DNA of 64,000 bases from Penicillus capitatus (GCA_965649825.1 OZ287702.1:744001-808000), one strand, 5' to 3'. Positions 21,361-38,800 are shown, counted from the stretch's first letter. A program made the numbers and translations. Notes: generated by a model not told the origin, from the sequence alone.

Positions 21361-21519
21361 CTAGAGTGAAGGAAGGAAGGTGCGTTCGTGCGTGTGGCTC
21401 TGTCGGATAGATGCAGCCGTCTGTCACATCACGGCAGACTGAAGGCTCGGCGACGACATTTGCCTGGCGATTGTTTGTTTGTTCGTTCGTTCGTTCGCTG
21501 CCCTCGGGTTGCATTCAAG

Positions 21520-24500
21520 ATGTCAAACCCACGTCCTCGCGAAGTACTGAACGCGGTGCACAGTGTTAAAGAGAAAGGACCGCCCGTGGCAGATGGGACG
21601 TTGTCGGTGACGGCAGACGCGTCCGAAGCGACGGAGTTCTGTTCGCGACGCTCTGCCCTCGACTTCGTCGCGACGACATCGACGTATCTCGAAGACGACT
21701 CCGACGGTCGCTGTCGTCGTCTCATCTCACTCATGCGTCACACATCGCCTCTCTCTTAGGAGCAAAACCCGGTGATTTGTATGGCAAGGTGACGTGGAAA
21801 ATAGAGCGCTTCTCCGAGACGAGCAAGCGCGAACTGAGGAGCAATGTTTTCGAAGTCGGACAGTATAAGTGGTGTGACCGAGTGTCAAAGTTTTTCTGGC
21901 GAGAGTGCAATGGGTGGATAATGCTTAGGTACATCCTGGTCTATCCCCATGGATGTGACGTTTGCAATCACCTGTCGTTATTCTTGTGCGTCGCAGACTA
22001 CGATAAACTCCTACCAGGTGTGATGACGTCTATATATCGATCCATCGTCATCTGGCATTGTGTGACCATCAGGGTGGAGCCATTTCGCACAGTTTACAAT
22101 CGCAGTGGTGAACAAGGATCCCAAGAAATCCAAGTACTCAGGTCGCACCCAGTCCTCAGCTCCCACGGATAGCTCTGCCGACGGCACGGATCTGTCTGCG
22201 TAGATACGTTGCATCGTTTCTGCAAGAAAGAGCACGACTGGGGGTGGAAGAAGTTTATGGAGCTGACCAAGGTATTGGATGGATTTGCTGTAAACGACAC
22301 GCTCGTTATCAAAGCGCAAGTCCAAGTCATCAAGTACGCTGTTTCCGTTCGTTTCTGTGGATGATGATGGGATGGGGTCGCAGAGATCATGTGGATCGTC
22401 CATTTCGATGCCTGGATCCACACTATCGTCAAGAACTTGTGCGTGTCTATCTGTCAAATGTCGAAGGCGTCTGCCGTCGCTTCATTGAACAAAGACGCGA
22501 AGGGCTGTCGTCTTTGAAAGACCACGCGGAAGAATTCAGAGCATTCTGGACATCCCTCAGCAGGGAGAAAAAGAAAAACATTGTGGTGGAAACGGAAGAT
22601 GTAATCTTGAAGGGATTGGTGAAACGCTTCTTCAATGAGAAAGAAGTCACATCCACGCTCGTGATGGATGCCATTTTCTGTGGATGTAAACAGATCGAAG
22701 AAAAAAGCCGACGCTGGTTAGAGGTCTGTTTATCGGTTGACGGGTGTTTGTTTGAGCGAGGGGTGTTGTTTGGGTAGGGTAGTCGCAATCGAGGTGACAA
22801 TCCTGAAGTCATTGTTAATTCCAAGAATGGACTCTTCGTTCTGGGGGGCGATGTTCTGAGCGTTGTTGAATCTGCATCGACTGAAAATGTTGGAGCATCT
22901 GGAAAGGATGACAAAGAGGCTGATGCAGCAACGAACCGCAGTAGTCAATGCGATGAATCCATTAAAGACAGCATCATACGCGACGAACATCGTTTGGCGG
23001 AACTTGGCAGACAGACGGTTGAGATGTATGTCTTGTCTCACATCTTCAACGAGCATATCGAAGTGAGAATTCCGCTGAGAAGGGATAAGATGTCGCCGGG
23101 CACTGTCTCCATGGTAGATTGCGTATCAAGAGGCAGAAAGCCTAAAGAGGCAGGAAGAATTGTTGAGAGAGGAAGAGGAGGCAGCGAAGAGAGAGCTACA
23201 ACGCAAAAGAACCAAAGCGCAGAACGAGAAAGAGAAAAGAGCAAAGCGAAATGTCCGTTGATTTTATGGATCCTGCACAGATGGATGGCTGCAGAATTCT
23301 TTAGGAAAGGAAGAAGGAGAAGAAGGAGGCAGAGCGGAAGAGAAAGGAAAAAGAAGAGGCAGAACGACGTCGATTGGAGCAAGAAAAAAAGAAAGAAGCT
23401 GAAAGAAAGCGCATTGAAGAACAAGAACAAAGAAGGCAGGACCACACCATCGATAATGCCCTCTGATATCTACCTGCCTGTCTGTCTGTGAACAGATTAT
23501 TGGAAGAGAGGTTGGAGAGGGAACATCAGCAGGCGCTCGAAGAAGCCAGATTGCGTGCAGAGAGAAGAGACCGCGAAGAGGCAGAGAAGAAGGAGGAGGA
23601 GCAGAGACTGCAGCAAGCAGCGGTATCCCCTCAGAATAAAGATCCTTCGGTAGATGCTGGCACCACCTATCAAGGGAGAACGCTTCATTCTGAGAACAAA
23701 AATGCTTCGCCCATGGCAGAGACAGTAGAGAGAACCCTCAGCAGTATCTCCTCATCTGGCGATCCCCAAAGCACCCGAGTGATTCCGGCGAAACCGCTCC
23801 CTCCGTGCTCATCTGTTTCAGTAGACCCCCCTGTTGCTGTGACTCCAAAACAGAAAGACGAGATTCAAAGATTGCATGCAAAGATTCACTCTCTGGAGAA
23901 ACAACTTATTGAACGCGATGCCCACGTCATTCGTCTGCAGCAGCAGATCGACACTTTAAAGAGAGAAAAAGAATTAGAAGTAGAAGAGGAGGAGGTTGTT
24001 GCCCCAAGATCTCCAGCACCACAGACGGGCAAGTCGCCATCGGTACGAACAATGGACAATGTCGAGAGTCCAAGCAAATCGTGGTCCAATCTCACCAAGA
24101 ACGAAGGGAGAAGAGGCACACGAGGAGGAATGGAGCACACATGTGGTTCCATGTTTGGTAACGCACATCCAGAAATAAATGCCAGTGTCTCCGCACAGAG
24201 CACTGCGTCTTTCAAGGCCGTCAACAAATCGGATGTGCAGGAAAGTGTGCTGCACCACCACCACCACCACCACGAAGTGGGCACACATGAAGGCAGAAGT
24301 CACAGTTCAGGAGACGAGACATGCTCAGACACAACATTCGTCGATCACTGTCGTTGCACATCGCAGATTTTCAACAGTGCGGATCATTCTCAAGTCTCAG
24401 ACTGTACAACGCACGAAACACGTTCTCTCTCTTCTTTTGGTACACAGCTGGATCATAACGGACATGACTTTGATGGAGGAATGTTGCACGATGCTCATCG

Positions 24501-25109
24501 CTATGGCAGCAGAGGCTATGAAGCGGCGAATGTCTGTGGAGGAGACCTACCCAAACCTGCATCCGCCGCTGCACTGACAAACGCCTATCCTATGCACGTG
24601 CACTCGCACTCTATTGCCCTGACGACACATCACACACATCCACCCGTCTCGCAGATCTATGCACCTGCGGAGCCCAACACGTCAAGGGCCAATTCCGTGG
24701 CTTCCTGCATTCCTACCAGGCAGCAGCAGCATCATCATCATCATACGAATGGACCGCCGCCAATGTATTCTGGATCCTCATTGGTCGGCAGAAGCTATTC
24801 TTTGGATGCCAGCATGAGACTCGTTGACAATGGATCGTACCCTAACTGTCCTGGCTACAACGAGTTTGCTGTTATGCACGATGCTTTTGGACTGCTCTAC
24901 GGTGCCATGCCACAGGGAATGCCCTCTCCCGAAGCGCCCATTCAACCGTCCAATATGCTGAGAGTGAGCTTTCCTCTCTTCCTCTGTCTCTACTGAAAGG
25001 CTGCTGTGTGTGATATCGATCGAAGATGTGTGATGGAGTGCGTGTGAATGAATGCAGCTCCCTCGATGATTTCGCCCATTTCTCCATTATTAAAGACCTC
25101 TTGGATTGA
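21520..25109 (+). CDS. MATH-domain protein, TRAF1A/B (MUSE13/14)-like
   Basis: Eleven exons join in frame: 21520-21706, 21760-21871, 21929-22017, 22073-22141, 22204-22333, 22384-22723, 22778-23062, 23118-23252, 23305-23435, 23496-24963 and 25026-25109. The MATH domain (about residues 65-210) carries YGKVTWKIERFSE, GYKW-type strand YKWYILVYPHGCDVCNHLSL, LPGWSHFAQFTIAVVNKD and HDWGWKKFMEL. After it come PFRCLDPHYRQELVRVYLSN and VILKGLVKRFFNEKEV, then long charged coiled coils. The C-terminus is LDDFAHFSIIKDLLD. This order matches Arabidopsis MUSE13/14, adaptors that target NLR receptors and autophagy factors for ubiquitin ligases. Two histidine runs lie in the disordered part. The intron at 23436-23495 begins with GC. 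Confidence 0.85.
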
Positions 25110-25306
25110 CAACAAACGAGATACTTCCAAAGTTCAAAGTTAGACAGCAATGCGCTTTTATGAATTGCTGACCTCTATCATGAAACTTTGAGAATGTTTC
25201 GCACTCTTTTGTTGTCTACAGCTATTTTGTCATTGCCCATCTCTTACCATCCCACAAACACCCCGATCGCAGACATCGTGCACCGGCGGCGCATTCAGAT
25301 CAAACG

Positions 25307-29236
<3,930 letters not shown>

Positions 29237-29513
29237 TTCTCAGAGATGACTCATCGAGGCGCGTCACATCATCCAACCTTCTAGAACGTTGGAGAACAGA
29301 CCTCTAGGAGGCGCAACCCACAGGCGAAGTGCATTCTGTCCATAACGGCGTTGCGAACGAAGAGCGCTGCTCGCTCATCTCTTTCACCCATGTCTCGTCT
29401 TATTCGTTGCGTCACGGCTGCACAAGTGAGAGCACGATGCATTCGGATAGGGTTCAGCGTTGTGAGATGGGATCGGTGTGCAGAATGCCACTCGTATTCG
29501 GCAGCAGCCTCGC
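29237..29513. promoter_or_regulatory. Divergent promoter between SNF2 and Hsp90 genes
   Basis: A 277-bp interval lies between the proposed start codons of the SWI/SNF ATPase (minus) and Hsp90 (plus). A TCACATCATCC element lies at 29264-29274, the reverse complement of the GATGTGA element seen in other promoters and introns. No other motif was called. Confidence 0.4.
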
Positions 29514-32114
29514 ATGTTCGCCAGTATGACCCGTAGCGTGGCGTCGACCAATGCGATCTGTTCTGATGCCCATATCTGGCGACATCATTCACGATCGTGT
29601 CTCCACCGTCGACGTCCGTTTCCCTTTCGAGGGGTCGACCTCTTTCACACAACGATACGCGGAATGCACAATGTCTTGTCTGCGACAGCCGAATCCGAAA
29701 CGAAACCCAGCGAGGAGACATTCGCTTACCAAGCAGAAGTGAGCCAAGAGAGAAAAGCCAAAGGGGGTGGATGATCTCGGTTGTTTCTCAGGTCGATCGT
29801 CTGCTGGATATGATTATCCATAGTCTCTACAGTAATCGCGAGATCTTTTTGAGAGAGCTAATCAGCAATGCCTCCGATGCATTGGACAAGCTCCGATTGA
29901 GCAGCATTTCGGATGCATCCGTTATGGAGGCCAATTCCAAAATGGAGATCCGTGTCAAAGCCGATCCAGAGGCAAAGACAATCACCATCGAGTAAAGCAC
30001 CCTTCTCGCCTTCGGAACAAGTTGACAGAAGAGTGATGGCAGGGATACAGGGATCGGTATGACACGGGAGCAGTTGCAGGATCAGTTGGGGACCATTGCG
30101 CGTTCGGGGACCAAAAAGTTTATGGAAGCACTAAAGGATGCCAAAGGCGATACCAATTTGATTGGACAGGTAGGTGGGTCCAGTATCGAAGGATGATGAC
30201 CCTCATGCGTTACCCCTTGTGCAGTTCGGTGTTGGATTCTATTCGTCCTTCCTGGTGTCCGACAGAGTCCAGGTGGCCAGCAAGACTGCTGAATCGGATG
30301 CCGTGTGGGTGTGGGAATCCGAAGCAGGCAGTCATCATTTTACGATCAAGGAAGGCACAGAAGACCTCGAGAGAGGCACCAGAATCACGCTGCACATCAA
30401 GGAAGACTGTATGGAGTTTGTGGATGCGACAAAACTGAAGGCACTGGTGAAACAGTACTCCGAATTCATTTCATTTCCCATCCAACTCTACACCTCATCG
30501 CGAGAGCCTATAAAAGTCGAAGACACAGAGGCCACCGCAAAGAAACAAAAGGAAGAGAACGAGGCAGCCGAGAAGGAGGAACGGGAGGCCAAGACGATTG
30601 AACCTGTCACGAAGACAGAATACGAAGACAAATGGGATTGGGAAGTGCAGAATGAAATGAAGCCTATCTGGTTGCAAGACAGCAAGTCTGTCACCAAGGA
30701 TCAGTACGAGGTCTTCTACAAGACGACCTTCGGAGAGTTCATTGAACCTGCTGCCTATACGCACTTCAATGTGGAAGGGACATTGGAATTCAGTGCCCTG
30801 CTCTTCATTCCTGGCATGGCACCTTTGGATTACGTAAGCGATATCTGCCGTGATGTGACAGGAGTGAGGGAGCATGGTGTAGGATGTGACGACGCGTGCG
30901 CAGAACATCCGACTCTATGTCAAACGTGTGTTCATCTCGGATGAATTCGAAGACAGTCTTCTGCCAAAATACCTCACTTTCATCAAGGGCGTTGTGGATT
31001 CCAGCGATCTGCCACTGAACGTGTCCAGAGAGATTCTGCAAGAGAACAGGTTTGAATGGCGGCGTTGTCTGTCGAAAGTCATCTCTCCTCTGTCGTTGCA
31101 GAATCGTACGGGTGATGCGGAAACAGTTGGTGCGTCGATCGATCGACATGATGGAGGAGTTGAGCAAGAGGGAAGACAAATCCGAATACATGCGGTTCTA
31201 TGAATCCTTCAGTGCGTCGAGATCTGTCGATCTTCTGCTTTGGTGATTCTTGTATCGCAGGCAATAGTTTGAAGTTTGGTATTCTGGAAGATACGACAAA
31301 CCGTGAGCGTTTGGCTGGTTTGTTGCGATTCTTTTCTTCCAAGAGTGGAGATGAGATGACGAGCATCGACGACTATATCTCCAGAATGCACGAGGGTCAA
31401 AAATCCATCTTCTACATGGCAGCCGACTCTAAGAAAACTGCCGCCGCCGCTCCGTTCGTAGAGGGTCTTATCAAGAAAGATCTAGAGGTCTTCTATCTGA
31501 CAGAGCCTTACGACGAAGTCGCCATCTCGAATCTGGGCAAGTATAAAGACTATGAAATGGTCGATGTCTCCAAAGAAGATGTGCAACTTGGAACGGAGGA
31601 CGAGAAGAAGCTGGAGGAAGTTGCCGAGGAGTACAAGGGCTTGTGTGATTTCGTGAAGGACACATTGAAGGAGAAGATCGAGAAAGTGACCGTGTCCAAT
31701 CGACTGACCGATTCGCCGTGCACCGTATCGACGTCCAAGTTTGGCTGGAGTGCCAATATGGAGCGCCTGATGAAGAGTCAGCCCATGCACGATTCCAAAG
31801 CCGTCGAGTATATGAAAGGGAAGAAGATTATGGAGATCAATCCTGAGCATCCTCTGATCAAGAGCCTGAGAGAAGAGATCGAACTGAATGAGATGTCCAA
31901 GAAGGCCAAGGTGATCTCGGAGCTGCTCTACGAAACGGCACTGCTCACTTCTGGCTTCTCGATCGATTCGCCGAAGACCTACGCACAGAAAGTCTACTCC
32001 ATGATCTCCAAGGCTGTCCAGAAACCCACAAGTGCCAAGACGGCGCCGCCAGTGGCAACAGAAACGGTCGAGACAGTGATGCCCGATGCCGTCGAAGAGC
32101 CAAAGAATGAGTGA
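29514..32114 (+). CDS. HSP90C: Plastid-type Hsp90
   Basis: A multi-exon gene. The N-terminal leader ([20 protein letters not shown] onward) is rich in Ser, Arg and His and acid-poor up to about residue 60, as in a transit peptide; the Phe after Met recalls red-algal and glaucophyte leaders. The chaperone then shows [41 protein letters not shown], the ATP-lid segment [30 protein letters not shown] and [11 protein letters not shown]. Family resemblance is to plastid Hsp90 rather than TRAP1 or cytosolic forms, and no MEEVD or KDEL tail is present. It assists protein folding and import in the organelle. Introns include 29739-29791 and one ending at 30046. Its stop lies 44 bp from that of the convergent GluRS gene. 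Confidence 0.85.
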
Positions 32115-32158
32115 TTGAGTGTGCTTGTTATAAGAAGGGTGCTTACACAAGAGATCTT

Positions 32159-34598
32159 TCATTTCTTCATCCGACCATCCGGAATGTTAAACAGCACCAT
32201 GGCAGTGCCAAATTTCCAAAACGGACGATCCACAATGAAGTATCCTTTTCTCTCCAGTTGAATAATGTCTCCTTTGCTCAGCACGCGCATGTTCCGATCG
32301 CCCATGGCCTCGACGATCTGCATTGTATCTGGATTGACAAATTTCTCGAAATCGTCCTCTTCATCGAGGCGCTTCTTGGTGATGAGATGATCAAAGTAGG
32401 TGAGTGCGAGAGGGATCAATTCATCGGCGGCGGGGAGCCACGTCCACTTCCATTTGGTTTTCTTGAAATCCCCTTCGAGATGCAGTCGACCTGTCATCGT
32501 CTTCTCGCCTTTCTCTTCGATAATACAGTTTCCCCAGTCCATGAGAGTGATCTCCTCTCCTGGCGAGACAGCATTGGCATCGGCACCATCGATCCAGAGC
32601 TTCGCCTGTCGCATCAGAATCTTCTTTCCTGCAGGAGGATGCTTCTTGTGCCTAGAAAGAGTCGAGCCCCTTCCAACAGGCGCTTTTCTATGCAAAGGTA
32701 CCGTGGGACGGTGAGATACTCTGCGCCCTCAGGGGCATCCACAGTAAGTCGGATCTTGTCTTTGTTCTCGATAGCTGTGTGGCGCGGAACGACGGGATCA
32801 ATCACTTTCTTGTTGATCGTCCAGATCTTGTCCCACTCTTGGAAGGTGATATTTTTGGAGGCGCCCTGGGAGAGAATGTAGTCTTTCAGTGCTTCTAGTG
32901 TCAAACCTCGGCGCAGCATTCCTTGGACAGTAGGAAAGCGTGGGTCATTCCATCCTTCCACACGGCCAGTGTCCACAAACCACTGGAGCTTTCTCTTGGA
33001 AAGGACAGTGTAGATCAGATTCAGTCTAGAGATGACATAAAGGATTTCAGGAAAGGGGTGTCGATGAAATACAGACCTGGAGAACTCCATGACTTCGACG
33101 CTGGGCAGCTGCCCATCCACTGACTGTAGTTCCTGCAAAATCCATTTGTACTGCGCCTCTCTGTTGGATAGCCGACCCTTAGACACGAGCATCGGTGAAA
33201 GAGATCACCTACCTGTCTTTATACTCGCTGCTTCTCAGTGCGTGGGTGACGCCTTCGAGTGCATCGACAAATGGACAGGCAAAGTCATACGTCGGATAGA
33301 CCTAGACACGCGTCACGAAATTGCACTTCTTGATCCGAAGCACCTTGTATCTCGATCCTGTCTTCCAATGAGAGGTGCTGTTGCAACGATAGATGACAGG
33401 ATCCCTCAATGCCTTGTTTGCTGCCTACAGCATTTGCTGCCACATCAGCATGACGTCAGCAGCTTCGCATCACCTTCATATCCAGTTTGATTCTGAGACA
33501 GTAAGCTTCGGATCCAGCAGTGCCCTGTTGCATGTTCTCCCATGCTTTCATTGTCTCTTCGATGCTCTTGGAGCGACATTTGGATTCGATACCGTCCATA
33601 CGTTCCTGCCGCATCGTTTCCACAGGGGTATCATCGGCATAGACCTTTCCAGCTTGGATCAAGAGAGTACAGATCTGGATCATTTTGTCAAAGTAATCAG
33701 ACGTGTATGTCAGTCGGTCGCCTTTGATCCCTAGATCCTCCAGATCCTTCAGAATATTGTCCGCAAATTCGTCTTTCTCTTTGGCTGGATTGGTATCGTC
33801 AAAGCGGATCACGAGCTTGCCTTCGTACATCTTGGCCACATGATAGTTCAGTAAAGCAGCTTTGGCGTGGCCGATGTGCAGATAACCAGATGGCTCCGGA
33901 GGAAACCGCGTAACAACTTTGCCTTTCTCCGCGTTCGGCAAATCGATCTTGTAGCTATTGGAAGAGTTTTCACTCTTTGAATCTCCCTTCTTCTCTGCTC
34001 CCTTCTTCACACTCCACTCTGTTACGATGCTCTGGACATGAGTGAGCTCAGACACGAAATTAAACCAGCGCTGCACATGGACATAGGATGCCAAATCCAT
34101 CTGCAATGCTACACCCACAACCACACAACCTATTAAACAACAATGGTCGTGTCTAGTCTATGTTTTACTCTTGATGTGACTCCAGAGTCTTAGATCGGCG
34201 ATTGTGAGGGATGAACCGACCAGGAATGTACGCAGTGAGAGATAGCTATTCAGTCGGGCGAAAATCTCTTCCAAGTCGTACTCTTTTGTAAAGTATGCGG
34301 AATAATCTGTCCATTGATCGACACGTGCTGCATTGAGAGGATCTTCACGAGGCACCAACTCTGGTCCCTCGCCTATGGATGCCACATACTTTAGTAGGAC
34401 ATCTCCCTGGAGAACATCTCTGTGCAAAAGACTGTCAAGAACGACTCCTCTCTTGAGGCATCACCCTGAAGGGAGAGCGAGGCGTGGAGCTTGTTCTTTT
34501 TCGGATGCTGCGATGTCGAAGGTGATGCCACGGTAACGCGCCGCAATTAAGACGCCAAGTGGCGGCCGCTTCTTCCAGAAGCTCAATACCAAGGCCAT
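32159..34598 (-). CDS. Glutamyl-tRNA synthetase, cytosolic type
   Basis: A multi-exon gene on the minus strand. The N-terminal GST-like domain reads [20 protein letters not shown] and continues through [16 protein letters not shown] and [19 protein letters not shown]. The class I catalytic core carries the HIGH motif in [34 protein letters not shown], and the KMSKS equivalent [10 protein letters not shown]. The C-terminal beta-barrel anticodon-binding part follows, up to [17 protein letters not shown]. The archaeal/eukaryotic-type layout and the GST domain point to the cytosolic enzyme. GlnRS shares this core; the GST domain and the sequence around the active site favour GluRS, but I did not separate them by residue. 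It is divergent from SCAMP, with 189 bp between starts. Confidence 0.85.
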
Positions 34599-34787
34599 GA
34601 TTGCATTACGCTCATGACGACTCCGCCACATCATGCATCTCATTCGAAAGCTACTGGACGCCACGAAGCGACCTCCCCTCGACGAAGCGCATGAGACATC
34701 GCCAAACGACATGACACTCGCCCAGGCACTCATATCTAGACAATCGCATGTCTACTCTGAGCGATCTGTGCCATACAGCAGACTGTC

Positions 34788-35638
34788 ATGTCTCCCAAAG
34801 TGCATCCCCTGAAGCCGGAGGGAGCATTGGGCGTACTTCCGTCTGCTCCTATCCTGGATGCCCATGTCGACGTGTCTCTGCCCGTGTCATGTGGGATCGA
34901 CGAGAATTTAACCAAGCAGCAGCGAAGACTGGAGCTATGGGAACAGGAACTTCAGAGAAGAGAAAGCGCGCTCGTTCTGAGACGTCTGTGGACAGAAGAT
35001 AAGAAAAACTGGCCATGGGGATGTCCTCTCATCCATCATGACATCGCCACCGTCATTCCAATCCATCAACAGCCACGTATCCGTTCTGCCTATTACATGT
35101 GGAAGACAGCCGTCGCTGGATTCCTTCTCAACTGGCTCATCATTACGATGCTGTTCTCATATACCCTTGTCATGCAGCTGTGGGAGGCGGCTTTGTTTTA
35201 GGTGGTTTCTGCAATTGGCGTCGTTTCTAGACTGGTGTCTCTGCTCCTTTGCCAGCGGGACTGGGATTCCGCTGTCTTTTCTGCTTTACTACTATCCGCT
35301 TTACCAAGCGGCAGAGAGAAGCCAGTCCTTCGGCGATGGCATTTGGCATTTCCACATCTGCTGTGCCATACTTTGGTCACTCGTCACTCTTTCTGGCCTG
35401 CCCGTCGTCGGTATTGCCTCCCCCTCCTCCACGCATGCCCCATCTTGCAGCATTAGGTCACATCTCTGCCGGAATCTGGAGTGTACGGTATCTCTTGCAT
35501 CACGGATACGATCTTCTGGCGCTGGCTTCCTTTGCCAACACGCTCCTCTGGCTCACTCTTTTCGTCCAGCAGTCACACATTTGGTGGGATGTCTGGCGTC
35601 ATCCGTCACATCCAGCTTCTCTTCCCTGTACTGGATGA
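34788..35638 (+). CDS. Secretory carrier membrane protein (SCAMP)
   Basis: Three exons, 34788-35152, 35203-35410 and 35451-35638 (the first intron ends at 35201/35202). The cytosolic N-terminus has a coiled coil (LTKQQRRLELWEQELQRRE) followed by the SCAMP signature NWPWGCPLIHHDIATVIPIH. Four membrane spans come next, with the family's PLSFLLYYYPLYQAAERSQS loop between the second and third. The C-terminus is short, ending in WWDVWRHPSHPA. SCAMPs are four-span proteins of trans-Golgi, endosomal and plasma membranes that help in vesicle trafficking. The 40-nt intron at 35411-35450 is the shortest I found. An alternative last splice at about 35597 would extend the frame into the clathrin gene and was not used. 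Confidence 0.75.
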
Positions 35639-35850
35639 CTTAGACGTCGTCATCATCTTCTGTCTTGTCGACCACCATTACGTCGGATACAATTGCCGTT
35701 TCGTTGCATCCGGTTCCCTCGTTCCAGCGTCTCTTGCTCATCTCCTGGTTCGTCTCACCATTGCCGTCTTTCTCACTGTCTCTAAGCAGCCTGAGTGGTT
35801 AGAGTGCTTCTTCGCGTGCTTGTGTGCGTTTCAGCTAAGACGAAAAGACG

Positions 35851-38800
35851 ATGTCGGCAACGGCCCCCATCACCGTAAAGGAAGTTCTGCAGGTGCGAGA
35901 CCATGCGTTTTCGCCTCAGCGTCGTTGTCTGTTGACGCCGTCGTTGCCTCGGCCTTCCAGTGAACACACGACACGAGTGTCTGTGTTGTAGTTGACGAAT
36001 ATGCAAGTGCAGATGCAGCACATCTCGTTTAACAATACCACAATGGAGTCCGAAAAATTCATCTGTGTTCGTGAGACGGGTGCGTCGAATCAGTTGCTCG
36101 TCGTCGAAGTCGGCAGCTCGACGCCTCCTGCTCGCCGTCCCATCACGGCGGATTCAGCAATCATGAATCCTGATAGAAAGATCATTGCTTTGAAAGCGGC
36201 TCAATCGACGGGGGGTGGCAACAGTCTCCAAGTGTTCGATCTGGATAACAAGGCAAAACTCAAAGCCTTTGCTATGAGTGAGAATGTCGTTTTCTGGAGA
36301 TGGATTTCTCCGACCAAAATCGGCATGGTGACGCCGGTAGCTGTCTACCACTGGGATATCGAAGTACGCTTTGTAAAGAGTGAGAAGAGCTGCTCATGTG
36401 TGATGTGACGTGGAGGGATCGAGCGATCCGACTAAGGTTTTTGATAGAGCGCAGAATCTAGCAAACACACAGATCATTAACTACAAAGTAGATTCGGCAG
36501 GCAAATGGTGTGTGTTGATTGGCATCGGACCTGGAACGGCTGACAAGTGCGTGAAAGAGCAAACGTAGACAGAGATGGCTAACGAAGTGATTTTAGGCCT
36601 AATCTAGTGAAGGGATATATGCAACTGTACTCGGTGGATCAGTCCAGAAGTCAAGCCCTGGAAGCCCACGCAGCAGATTTCTCTAACATCAAAGTGATCA
36701 GATCAATGAATGATGTGACGTTTCAGTGAGAGAGGTGTGGTGCAGTTTCCCGGAAAAGATGCAGCGAGCACGGTGATCTCATTCGCACAGAAGACCGTAA
36801 AGGACGGCCAACTTCTTTCCAAACTCCACGTGATTGAGCTTGGAAGCTCTGGAGGTAAACAGGGCCTCTAAGGCAGGTAGGTGGTATGACTGAAATGTCC
36901 TTTGTTTCCTTGCAGCACCGACGAAGAAGCAAGCCGAACTGTTTTTTCCTCAGGAGTTTGCCGACGACTTTCCAGTGTCCATGCAGATCAGTGAGAAGTA
37001 TGGATTGATCTACGTAGTGACCAAACTCGGAATGCTTTTCGTCTACGATCTCGAAACAGCCACTGCCGTTTATCGCAATCGCATTAGTCCAGATCCCATT
37101 TTCTTGACAACGAACTCTCCGTCCACGGGCGGGTTCATGGCAATCAATCGCCGAGGTCAAGTGCTCCATGCCAATGTCAATGAAGCATCGATCGTGGGAT
37201 TCGTCAGCCAGCAGTTGAACAATCTTCCTCTGGCATTGGCCCTGGCCAAGAGAGGCAACTTGCCTGGGGCTGAGAATCTCATCGGACAGCAGTTTGAGCA
37301 GCTTCTCAAAAATTCGCAGTTCAAAGAGGCGGCAGAATGTGCGGCAGAATCGCCACAGGGTCTGCTGCGTAATGCCGATACCATGGAGAAGCTCAAGAGT
37401 GCTCCTGTTCAGCCTGGCCAGAAATCGCCTCTCCTTGTCTATTTTGGAAATCTCTTGGGACGCGGAAAACTGAATGCCATCGAAAGTGTGGAACTGGCAA
37501 AGATAGTACTGGGCCAGAATAAGAAGGAACTGTTGACCAATTGGTGGAACGATGGGAAACTGGAACCCAGCGAAGAATTGGGCGATCTTGTGAAGAACGC
37601 AGGAGAGAACGACATCGCACTGAAGATTTTTGAGAGTTCCGGTTCTTCTGCAAAGGTCGTTGTGGCCTTGGCCGAGAAAGGAGATTTCCAGCAGCTGATG
37701 AGCTACGCCGGCGCTTCCGGACAGACACCCGATTTCATGTTCTTGCTGCAGAGCATGATGATGAACAACCCACAAGGAGCCGTGGCTTTGGCCAAAATGA
37801 TCTCCAACCAACCGAATCCGCCCATCGAGATCAACACCATCACAGATCTCTTCCTCCAACGAAACATGGTATGGGAGGACACAGGCTCCGTGTGAGAAGA
37901 GATGGATGGGGTGTGTGGTTTAGGTACGGGAGACGACAGCATATCTGTTGGAAGTGCTGAAAGATGACAAGCCTGAGCACGCTGCATTGCAGACAAAGGT
38001 GCTGGAGATCAATCTGATTACCAATCCCAATGTCGCAGACGCGATTCTCGGAAACGGATCGCTGTCGCAGTACGATCGGCCAAGAATTGCACAGCTCTGT
38101 GAAAAAGCAGGCCTCTATATGCGAGCACTCCAGCATTACACGGAGCTGCCTGATATCAAGAGAGTCATTGTCAACACCCACGCCATTGATCCAACAGCAC
38201 TGACACAGTACTTTGGCACCCTGTCTGCCGACTGGGCCATCGATTGTCTCAAAGAGATGCTCACAACGAATCCGCAGCAGAACCTACAGCTCGTTGTCAA
38301 TGTAAGCAATCCTCCTTTGTGGGCCATACCATTGAGAATGCATCAACAGATTGCAAAGGAGTATACAGATCAGCTCACCGCAGCAGCCATCATCGCTATG
38401 CTTGAATCATTCAACAGCTACCATGGACTGTTTTACTATCTAGGATCCTTGATCGCCTTCTCCGAAGATCCCGATGTGCATTACAAGTACATCGAAGCCG
38501 CCGCCAAGATCGGCCAACTGAAAGAAGTCGAACGTGTGACGCGTGAGAGCAGTGTCTATCCTCCAGAGAGAGTCAAAAGCTTTCTGATCGAAGCCAAGCT
38601 TCCCGACTCCCGTCCCCTCATCAATGTGTGTGACCGTTTTGATATGGTCGAAGATCTCACACATTACCTCTATGACAACAATATGCTGAAGTACATTGAG
38701 GGATACGTTCAGAAAGTGAATCCAGGAAAGGGTCCCCAGGTGGTCGGTGCCCTCGTCGATGCAGAAGCACCAGACGACTTCGTTACCAACCTGATCATCT

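Noticed and set aside
31482-32162. Minus-strand 226-codon frame in Hsp90
   Set aside because: It is antisense to the conserved C-terminal part of Hsp90.
35481-35963. Extension of SCAMP by an extra splice into a long plus-strand frame
   Set aside because: It would overlap the start of the clathrin gene and add sequence unlike SCAMP.
36723-37859. Minus-strand 378-codon frame across clathrin
   Set aside because: It overlaps recognisable clathrin propeller and solenoid coding on the plus strand.
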